Source: CAYGFH01 sp964356315 (GTDB lineage Bacteria; Patescibacteriota; Microgenomatia; UBA10105; UBA927). From it: a stretch of DNA of 30,405 bases. The notes beneath the pieces are model-generated. The model was not told where the DNA came from. It worked only from the letters and a program-made list of their open reading frames with translations, and did not search any database. The stretch is taken from the NCBI GenBank assembly GCA_964356315.1, contig CAYHHA010000020.1, forward strand, positions 1-30,405, in the 5' to 3' direction. The position numbers were made by a program, and so were the translations under genes. How positions within the stretch are numbered: position 1 is the first letter of the stretch; the number at the start of each line of letters is the position of its first letter. Positions 23,684 through 30,405 of this stretch are shown here, in pieces.

Positions 23684-24223
23684 ATGTTAGATACCCTTAT
23701 ATCTATCGATAGATATTTCTTTCTCTTGATTAATCATTTGCCACATTCATTTGTGTCTGACGCGATAGCCAGAGGCCTGTCTGGAGTTGCTCAGTGGGGA
23801 ATTGTGTGGATCGTTTTTTCTATCGTGATATTTTTTCGGGAAGAAATAAAAGATCATATGTTTTTTTTTCCATTTATTCTCGTCGGAATACTCAGCATTG
23901 TTTCCGAGTATATCCTAAAATGGATAATTGCTCGTCCTCGGCCGTCTGTGGACATGGGTGCTATCATCCTTGCAACTCCAGGAAATTATTCATTTCCTTC
24001 TACGCATGCTACGCTTTCATTTGCTTTTGCATATATTTTTTCCTATGTCGATAAAAAAAGTGCCCCATGGGTATATGCTATTGCCATCTGCGTGTCGTTT
24101 TCCCGTGTGTATCTTGGAGTTCATTATCCATTGGACGTTCTCTCCGGTGCAGTTTTAGGATCGGCAATTGGGATATTAGCAAGAGCTATGGAAAATTTGG
24201 TCAAAACAACGCATCGAAGGTAA
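23684..24223 (+). CDS. PAP2-family phosphatase, likely undecaprenyl-pyrophosphate or lipid phosphatase
   Basis: A 179-aa integral membrane protein with about five helices and a full PAP2 signature: block 1 K-x-x-x-x-RPRP (KWIIARPRP, about 85-93), block 2 SFPSTHAT (about 105-112), block 3 SRVYLGVHYPLDVLSG (about 140-155). The catalytic His pair and the Arg/Lys phosphate-holding residues are all present, so it should be active. Undecaprenyl pyrophosphate is a common substrate for this type, with the active site on the outer face. It follows the small 75-aa membrane protein by 3 nt and precedes an SGNH hydrolase by 41 bp, suggesting a role in recycling a lipid carrier for a surface polymer. Substrate is inferred. 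Confidence 0.9.
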   Translation: MLDTLISIDRYFFLLINHLPHSFVSDAIARGLSGVAQWGIVWIVFSIVIFFREEIKDHMFFFPFILVGILSIVSEYILKWIIARPRPSVDMGAIILATPGNYSFPSTHATLSFAFAYIFSYVDKKSAPWVYAIAICVSFSRVYLGVHYPLDVLSGAVLGSAIGILARAMENLVKTTHRR

Positions 24224-24264
24224 CATTTCTGTAGTATCAGAAACAGGTAAATTTAACAATCAAT

Positions 24265-25245
24265 ATGAGGAAGATATTTAGGCTTATATTAGGATGCATA
24301 GTTCTTACTGAAATTATTGTCGCAATTGCATTCGGAATAAAACTATATAGGGAAAAGGGGAAGCTAAAGACCTTATTAGGTCAATATACATTGGTTCCAG
24401 TTCGAAAGGATTCGTTACTATTTTCTGCAAGCGAAAAGCTCCCAAATTTCTATGAACCAAAGCCAAACTCGAAAATTACGGAACAACCTGATTGGCTTGG
24501 ACACGAAGTGACTTCCACCATAAATGCAGATGGCTTGAATAATCAGAGTAATTATTCCGTGGAAAAGTCGAAGGATGTGTTTAGAATAATTGCAGTTGGA
24601 GACTCCTGTACCTATGGGCAATATGTGAATACACGGGAAAGCTGGCCTGAACGACTTGAATATCTGCTGAATTCTCAATGTGGCGGACACCTAAAATATG
24701 AAGTACTTAACTTGGGAGTTGCAGGATATGATGTCCAATATATTACCCGTAGATACGAAATACGAGGGAAAAAGTATAACCCTGATTTAATTGTATGGTT
24801 TGAGCCTGGAACAGGACTTAATAGAACCAGAGAATTAATGGCTATATACACAGATAAATATGATAAAGAATTAACTCAAAAAGATATTGATATGTACAAA
24901 TCAAAGGGAGAATTTTACCCTGCATGGAGTTTGGCTATACAAGAAATTCACAAGAAATATGGAGATGACGAAATTTTATCTTTGATACAACCGTGGTATC
25001 AAGATTTTTTTAGAATTCGCGGTAGTGTTCCCGTAATTATTACAAAATTGCCTGATGTTGATCCTAAGGGAAAATTGCTGGAATGGACAAAGGGTGAAAG
25101 GGATATTTCGATTGTCCCAGTATCTGATTTTTCAGATCCTAAAACGAGACTAGCGGATGGTCACCCGAATGCATTAGGTCACGATCGTATTGCAAGTGAC
25201 ACATTGAATTACTTGATGCGTTCAAATATCGTTTCTTGTAAGTAA
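24265..25245 (+). CDS. Membrane-anchored SGNH hydrolase, paralogue B
   Basis: 326 aa with the same plan as the genes at 22234 and 27573: one N-terminal membrane helix (about residues 6-25), then the SGNH domain outside. Block I is VGDSCTYG with Ser114 (an extra Cys follows it, unique among the three), block II LGVAGYD, and final block D298-G-H300 in DGHPNALGH. The shared Cys pair is C139 and C325. Shared stretches such as YVNTRESWPE, EIRGKKYNPDL and HKKYGDDEIL show that the three are true paralogues. It lies downstream of the PAP2 gene and upstream of the TrmH-type methyltransferase. Likely an esterase or acyltransferase on an envelope component; substrate unknown. Confidence 0.85.
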   Translation: MRKIFRLILGCIVLTEIIVAIAFGIKLYREKGKLKTLLGQYTLVPVRKDSLLFSASEKLPNFYEPKPNSKITEQPDWLGHEVTSTINADGLNNQSNYSVEKSKDVFRIIAVGDSCTYGQYVNTRESWPERLEYLLNSQCGGHLKYEVLNLGVAGYDVQYITRRYEIRGKKYNPDLIVWFEPGTGLNRTRELMAIYTDKYDKELTQKDIDMYKSKGEFYPAWSLAIQEIHKKYGDDEILSLIQPWYQDFFRIRGSVPVIITKLPDVDPKGKLLEWTKGERDISIVPVSDFSDPKTRLADGHPNALGHDRIASDTLNYLMRSNIVSCK

Positions 25246-25298
25246 ATTACCTCATTAGCTACTATCGATACTACTGCTCCTCAGTGACAGTTGCTCTC

Positions 25299-25307
25299 TG
25301 ATATACT
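25299..25307 (+). promoter_or_regulatory. Extended -10 promoter of the TrmH-family gene, leaderless type
   Basis: TGA-TATACT (25299-25307) ends 8 nt before the ATG at 25316. No ribosome site is present. Confidence 0.5.
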
Positions 25308-25315
25308 ATCTATAC

Positions 25316-25861
25316 ATGATTCATCTCAATGCAAAACAGCTTAGAACTGAGGAAGTAGACCCAGAACTACTCAAATCGAGAAAGAAAAATCCTATCACGA
25401 TTATCCTTGATAACGTATTGGATACCTATAATGTTGGATCAATATTTCGTCTGGCAGATGCGGTTTCAGCAGAAAAAGTGATTCTCTGTGGCGAAACATT
25501 AACTCCTCCAAATTCACGAATCAAAAAAGCATCTGTAAATACCTGGCAATATGTCGATTGGGAATATGTCGATACTACAGTTAACGCTATCAACAAATTG
25601 CGGGAAAAAAATAAGGATATTCAAATCATTGCTGTAGAGCAGGACGAGCGTAGTATTCCATATACAGATGCGAAGTATACGTTCCCTTTAGCAATTATCG
25701 TTGGACATGAATCGTTTGGCGTATCAAAGGAAGTGCTTGCGATGGCAGATACTATTGTTGAAATGCCAATGTGGGGGATAAACACGTCACTTAATGTTAT
25801 GGTCTCATCTGGAATCATTTTGTATGAAATTATGAAACATCATCGTATAAATCGCGAATAA
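25316..25861 (+). CDS. TrmH/SpoU-family RNA 2'-O-methyltransferase
   Basis: A 181-aa SPOUT-class enzyme that methylates ribose 2'-OH groups in tRNA or rRNA using S-adenosylmethionine. All three family motifs are present: motif 1 DNVLDTYNVGSIFRLADA (about residues 27-44), motif 2 LAIIVGHESFGVSKE (about 125-139) and motif 3 MPMWGINTSLNVMVSSGIIL, which forms the knot and cofactor site. It lacks the N-terminal substrate-binding extension of RlmB, so it matches the short form often seen in reduced genomes. It sits among envelope genes with its own promoter, which suggests no functional link. Whether it acts on tRNA or rRNA cannot be decided here. Confidence 0.93.
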   Translation: MIHLNAKQLRTEEVDPELLKSRKKNPITIILDNVLDTYNVGSIFRLADAVSAEKVILCGETLTPPNSRIKKASVNTWQYVDWEYVDTTVNAINKLREKNKDIQIIAVEQDERSIPYTDAKYTFPLAIIVGHESFGVSKEVLAMADTIVEMPMWGINTSLNVMVSSGIILYEIMKHHRINRE

Positions 25862-25922
25862 CAGAATATATTCCCACGCTTTATTTAAAGGCCAGCACAA
25901 TTCTATAAAGTACTTAAGACTA

Positions 25923-27503
25923 ATGAAAAATATTTTCATCATTGATGTAATATGGGTATGTATTTGTTCTATTTTAGGATGGAACATTTGGGCGATAACA
26001 CACAACACACTGGAGAATAACGGGAAATGGGTTTCCACAAAGTATTTTTTAAAAAAAGGTGTTATTGCAGGTAATGCATATTTTACAGAAGTCCAAACCC
26101 TGAAAGATAATCGTTTGCATTTAGAATCCTGGCATGGCTATAACGAAGTGTTCACTAAAGAAAGTTATAATTTTTCAGAAGTTAGTTTCGATGCGATCTT
26201 TTCTAAAGATTCATACCTATATTTCGAATTTAATACTCACGAAGATGAAGTTCCTGCTATCCGAATAAGTGCGAATACACTTTTTCCAACTGCTATTATT
26301 ACAATGAAAAAGAGCGGTGAATTTACTCTCATCGATTATTTTAATTCACCAATACTATTGAATAAGAAAACGCGGGTAAAGATACAATATATACCTGAAC
26401 ATTCAGTTATTAAACTTTATATTAATGATAGAGTTACGAAAGAATTTCCAATAGGTGAACAGTTTTATAGTCCAATAGGATTTCGTGGTGGGTTACAAGC
26501 TGTGGCAGTGTCAAACGTTGCAATACTCGATAAAGATGGTCGCAGTGTTTTTACTGAAAATTTCACATACGCAAACTCTTTTCTATTTCCCAGATATATT
26601 CTGTTCTCGATTTTTATCGTATTTGTCTCAATTTTATTGAGACGGTATTTTTGTAAATATACAAAGAGGCGAACTATATCCCTCTGTGCATTCCAGGTTA
26701 TAACGCTATCGCTACTGATGATACTTTATTTTATGATAAATACGTTTATAGTCGGCAAGTATCCAAATACCGATGGAATTTTTTCTTTCTATTGGTCGAA
26801 AAAAGAAGCAGATATCAAGCGCAAAAACGTTGATTTTGTTTCGAATGCGATACAATCACTTCCTCGCAAAACAATATATAGAATAGTTTTTATCGGAAGT
26901 TCACAAACATGGGGAGCTGGTGCAACAGAAGAAGATAAAACTATCGTTTCAACGGTCTGTAGATTATTGAATTCTGATCCATCTCTTGTGAGTTTACGAA
27001 CAGTCGATTCAAGTATGCCTACGGTAGAGACCTCTATGGTAAAAAGAAAAGAAAATATTGAATGTATAAACACTGCTATTTCAGGTGTTGATTCTACCGA
27101 ATTACTTAAAAGATATAAATTAGCATTGGCTGACCATTTAGATCCAGATATGTTGGTAATTAATCTTTCAAATAATGATCGCAATCAACCTGACGAATTC
27201 GCACTAAATTTACAGAAATTTAAAGAGGCCAGTCATGCGAACACCAAAATCGTATTTGTGCAAGAAGCGAATTCAGCAGAATCTTCGAAAGATGTTATAA
27301 AAAATCATTCAATAATGAAAAATATCGGAGACTCTTTGAACATCTCCGTAATAGACCTACATAATTTTTTATTAACTCAGAATGCCAAAGGCATTCTGTG
27401 GTGGGATTTTGTTCATTTGACTGATTTTGGTCATGAGGTAGCAGGAAAATATTTGACTACTAAGATTAAGGACATGCGTATATATGACAATGCCAGGAGA
27501 TAA
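25923..27503 (+). CDS. SGNH hydrolase with N-terminal beta-sandwich and three membrane helices
   Basis: 526 aa in three parts. Helix 1 (about residues 5-25) is followed by a beta-rich domain (about 50-215) with the alternating strand pattern of concanavalin/LamG-like glycan-binding domains. Next are two more helices (about 221-240 and 252-277) and a C-terminal SGNH domain. Block I is FIGSSQTWGAG with the catalytic Ser at 326 or 327, block II is the Gly in AISGVDS, block III the Asn in NLSNND, and the final block D495-x-x-H498 in DFVHLTDFGH. It is distant from the three smaller paralogues, lacks their Cys pair and uses D-x-x-H. Probably a glycan-directed esterase at the outer face. No clear ribosome site; the start codon is chosen as first in frame. 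Confidence 0.8.
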   Translation: MKNIFIIDVIWVCICSILGWNIWAITHNTLENNGKWVSTKYFLKKGVIAGNAYFTEVQTLKDNRLHLESWHGYNEVFTKESYNFSEVSFDAIFSKDSYLYFEFNTHEDEVPAIRISANTLFPTAIITMKKSGEFTLIDYFNSPILLNKKTRVKIQYIPEHSVIKLYINDRVTKEFPIGEQFYSPIGFRGGLQAVAVSNVAILDKDGRSVFTENFTYANSFLFPRYILFSIFIVFVSILLRRYFCKYTKRRTISLCAFQVITLSLLMILYFMINTFIVGKYPNTDGIFSFYWSKKEADIKRKNVDFVSNAIQSLPRKTIYRIVFIGSSQTWGAGATEEDKTIVSTVCRLLNSDPSLVSLRTVDSSMPTVETSMVKRKENIECINTAISGVDSTELLKRYKLALADHLDPDMLVINLSNNDRNQPDEFALNLQKFKEASHANTKIVFVQEANSAESSKDVIKNHSIMKNIGDSLNISVIDLHNFLLTQNAKGILWWDFVHLTDFGHEVAGKYLTTKIKDMRIYDNARR

Positions 27504-27572
27504 CACATCGATCGTTATTGTGATATCTTCAAGTATAGCCTGTATAAAATAATAAGAAACGATTGACTCTCC

Positions 27573-28571
27573 ATGATTTTTCCTAAATTTTATATTTACA
27601 AATCACGAATAATTCTTGCATTGTGCTCAATAGCTGTTTCTTCTCTATGTGCTGTGGTGGTATTTCAACGGGTTAGATCGAATCAATATTTTTTCAAGAC
27701 TACATCACTGAGCAAAATTCAAAAAGAATCCAATACAAAAAATCCGGTAAGCTCTCTGAAGTATTATTATGAACCTTTGGCAGATAGTCAGGAGGCTGAT
27801 ACCATCGGTTGGTTACAGAAGCCTGTTGTTTGGCGATATAATAATGAAACACTGAATGATAGATACGATTATCCAATAGAAAAACCACCTTCAACTTTGC
27901 GCATTGTAGCGCTCGGTGATTCATTTACATTTGGAGATCACGTAAATACTGCTGATTCCTGGCCAGAACAACTCGAAGACTTGTTCGATGCGAATGTTCC
28001 TTGCTCTACCTATACCCACTATGAAGTGTTGAATTTAGGACTGCGCGGGTTTGATATTCAAAATGAGGTAGAACGATTTCGGATTAGAGGAATGAAATAC
28101 GATCCTGATCTTGTAATCTGGCTTTTTTATCCGAATGATTTTACCCAGGTACGGGAACTGATGCAGAAGCGATCGAATGAAATACAAGAATCAATACAGC
28201 GTCATGGTTCTGTAGAATCTGTGAACACATGGATTCAAGCGGTAATTCAGTCGGAGGATGAATTTCATAAGAAATATTCCGAGGAGGAAATATTGAAGAT
28301 GCAACGATCATTCTTACGACAGTTCGATCAAATGTACAAAAAACAGTTAATCATCGCAATGTTTCCAGATATGGATACTGTGTTTAGAAATGAGCTCAAA
28401 GAATGGGCAAAGCGGGAGGGTGCGGTATTTTTCAATGGATTACCGACTATTTCTGCGGACCCAAATTTGCATTTTATTGATGACCATCCAACCGAAGAAG
28501 GGCATAAGCAGATCGCACTGCGGTTGTACGAATATATTCTGACTGTTCCAGCGTTGTGTCGAGGAAAATGA
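27573..28571 (+). CDS. Membrane-anchored SGNH hydrolase, paralogue C
   Basis: 332 aa, paralogous to the genes at 22234 and 24265. The N-terminal membrane helix is at about residues 12-32. Block I is LGDSFTFG with Ser117, block II LGLRGFD, and final block D303-D-H305 followed by PTEEGH. The Cys pair is C144 and C326. Shared features with paralogue A are closest (DRYDYPIEK, VERFRIRGMKYDPDL), so A and C may be the most recent duplicates. It lies just before the second PAP2 gene (48 bp), repeating the SGNH/PAP2 neighbour pattern seen at 23684-25245. Likely an extracytoplasmic esterase or acyltransferase; substrate unknown. Confidence 0.85.
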   Translation: MIFPKFYIYKSRIILALCSIAVSSLCAVVVFQRVRSNQYFFKTTSLSKIQKESNTKNPVSSLKYYYEPLADSQEADTIGWLQKPVVWRYNNETLNDRYDYPIEKPPSTLRIVALGDSFTFGDHVNTADSWPEQLEDLFDANVPCSTYTHYEVLNLGLRGFDIQNEVERFRIRGMKYDPDLVIWLFYPNDFTQVRELMQKRSNEIQESIQRHGSVESVNTWIQAVIQSEDEFHKKYSEEEILKMQRSFLRQFDQMYKKQLIIAMFPDMDTVFRNELKEWAKREGAVFFNGLPTISADPNLHFIDDHPTEEGHKQIALRLYEYILTVPALCRGK

Positions 28572-28608
28572 TATTTGTGACATAATGAAATATTCTAAGG
28601 TCTGTATG

Positions 28609-28614
28609 TATAAA
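28609..28614 (+). promoter_or_regulatory. -10 box of the second PAP2 gene, leaderless type
   Basis: TATAAA ends 5 nt before the ATG at 28620. No ribosome site or clear -35 is present. Confidence 0.4.
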
Positions 28615-28619
28615 ACTCT

Positions 28620-29324
28620 ATGAAGAAAATTTCACGATGGCATACTCTATTCATAGCAATTGCCATATTGGGGATATTTTTTCTGTTTAGTAGACAAGTC
28701 AATAAAGGCTTTTTGAAGCAGTCTGATTTTGCAGTGACTGTGAAAATACAGGAAAAAATAGATACATCCAGCAGGCTTCGGTTGTCTTCGATGGTCGGAG
28801 AGATCATGGAGGGGTCTACGTTTTTTGCCAGTCCCGAATTTTCAGTTGGAGTTATTGGAGTGCTTACATTGCTTGCGATCTATGATTGGAAGAAGAAAAA
28901 GATTCGACTCTCTGGAATTCTTATTCCAATCTGTTTTGCTCTGCTTATAGCAGGTGAGATATATGGAAAAACGGTTGTTCACCATCCCTCTCCGCCATTT
29001 TTTATGATCAAAAATCCATCGACGGTGTTTCCGAAGTATTATATAAATGAAAGCTTCTCATATCCCTCAGGTCATGTCGCTCGCGCAGTATTTATAGGAA
29101 TAATTTTATGTACAGTATACCGTATACAGTATTCTGTATACAGAAAAAAAACTCTTACAATCATGATGCTGGTCGGAATTATCTGTTATATCTTTTTAGT
29201 ATCAATAAGCCGTATTTATCTCGGTCATCACTGGCTAAGTGATGTCATTGGAGGGGGATTATTAGGGCTTGGGTTCGGTCTATTGACTCTGACTATGAAC
29301 TCGCCTATAATTGACAAACAATGA
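28620..29324 (+). CDS. PAP2-family membrane phosphatase with repeat insert
   Basis: A 234-aa membrane protein with about six helices. Block 2 is SYPSGHVAR (about residues 143-151) and block 3 is SRIYLGHHWLSDVIGG (about 199-214), both intact. Block 1 is less standard: GKTVVHHPSPP lacks the usual R-P after the Lys, so activity or substrate may differ from the gene at 23684. Between helices following block 2, about 12 residues (TVYRIQYSVYRKK) are encoded by GTATAC-type simple repeats at 29112-29145. The gene follows SGNH paralogue C and ends before a terminator, so it closes the envelope block. Likely a lipid-phosphate phosphatase acting outside the membrane. Confidence 0.85.
   Translation: MKKISRWHTLFIAIAILGIFFLFSRQVNKGFLKQSDFAVTVKIQEKIDTSSRLRLSSMVGEIMEGSTFFASPEFSVGVIGVLTLLAIYDWKKKKIRLSGILIPICFALLIAGEIYGKTVVHHPSPPFFMIKNPSTVFPKYYINESFSYPSGHVARAVFIGIILCTVYRIQYSVYRKKTLTIMMLVGIICYIFLVSISRIYLGHHWLSDVIGGGLLGLGFGLLTLTMNSPIIDKQ
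29112..29145. repeat. GTATAC-rich simple palindromic repeat inside the PAP2 gene
   Basis: Repeated ACAGTATAC / GTATACAG units in both orientations over 34 bp, encoding a Tyr/Arg-rich loop between membrane helices. Confidence 0.6.
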
Positions 29325-29360
29325 GTGATTGAAGCTGACCATTGGTGAAGGATAAGTATC

Positions 29361-29384
29361 CCGACCTAAGTGGTCGGATTTTTT
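29361..29384 (+). terminator. Rho-independent terminator
   Basis: CCGACC-TAAGT-GGTCGG forms a perfect 6-bp stem followed by ATTTTTT. It lies 37 bp after the last PAP2 gene and isolates it from the rRNA transcript. Confidence 0.8.
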
Positions 29385-29403
29385 GTCTTTCAGAGTAAGC
29401 ACT

Positions 29404-29409
29404 TTGACA
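29404..29409 (+). promoter_or_regulatory. Candidate -35 of the rRNA promoter
   Basis: A perfect TTGACA lies between the terminator and the 16S gene. No good -10 is found at 16-18 nt, so the exact promoter is uncertain. Confidence 0.35.
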
Positions 29410-29438
29410 ATCAAATGGTGATAGGAATCCAAAATTGT

Positions 29439-29462
29439 ACGTGAATTTTTACAAGTTCACGT
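29439..29462 (+). promoter_or_regulatory. Inverted repeat in the 16S leader, possible processing stem
   Basis: ACGTGAA (29439-29445) and TTCACGT (29456-29462) form a perfect 7-bp stem with a 10-nt loop, ending about 6 nt before the mature 16S start. It may help rRNA processing or antitermination. Confidence 0.5.
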
Positions 29463-29468
29463 CAATTC

Positions 29469-30405
<937 letters not shown>

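Overview
The window looks like a chromosomal segment of a Patescibacteria/CPR-type bacterium assembled from a metagenome. Evidence: a very divergent 16S rRNA gene starts at about 29469. It has a structured insertion of about 200 nt in the V1/h6 region and substitutions at the normally universal 338 and 515 sites. Genes are tightly packed and many are unrecognisable. Most genes lack a Shine-Dalgarno site and instead have a -10 box only 5-12 nt before the start codon, which suggests leaderless mRNAs. TGA ends several genes, so the standard bacterial code applies, not the TGA-glycine code of Gracilibacteria. A run of exactly 100 N (17530-17629) marks a scaffold gap. The phylum is inferred; a finer rank is not claimed.

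Region 1 (1-11207) is a block of ten genes or gene pieces that I do not recognise: a 721-aa P-loop ATPase, a 618-aa plus 190-aa pair, a 237-aa protein, a probably frameshifted 453-aa gene (5724-7086), and proteins of 183, 527, 179 and 360 aa. None has an obvious signal peptide or membrane helix. Several appear to be single-gene transcripts from leaderless promoters. This is the best candidate here for an undescribed system, but the sequence alone gives no function.

Region 2 (11208-15072) is a cell-shape and wall block: mreB, a PAP2-type membrane phosphatase where mreC/mreD would often be, and a PBP2-type transpeptidase. Region 3 (15075-18880) is sugar-related: a GT2 glycosyltransferase, a UDP-galactopyranose-mutase-like flavoprotein, a second glycosyltransferase cut by the gap, a six-hairpin glycosidase cut by the gap, and a small membrane protein. 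Region 4 (18938-22196) is the dprA-topA pair.

Region 5 (22234-29324) holds three paralogous membrane-anchored SGNH hydrolases with a conserved cysteine pair, a fourth SGNH protein with an extra beta-sandwich domain, two PAP2 phosphatases, a small Pro/Ser/Thr-rich membrane protein and a TrmH/SpoU RNA methyltransferase. The set suggests envelope polymer or lipid-carrier modification outside the membrane. A rho-independent terminator then separates this block from the 16S rRNA gene, which runs off the right edge.

Two copies of a paired-hairpin repeat follow mreB and dprA directly. Palindromic or simple-repeat inserts also sit inside the reading frames of the PBP2, TopA and last PAP2 genes. No tRNA gene, CRISPR array or transposase was found.
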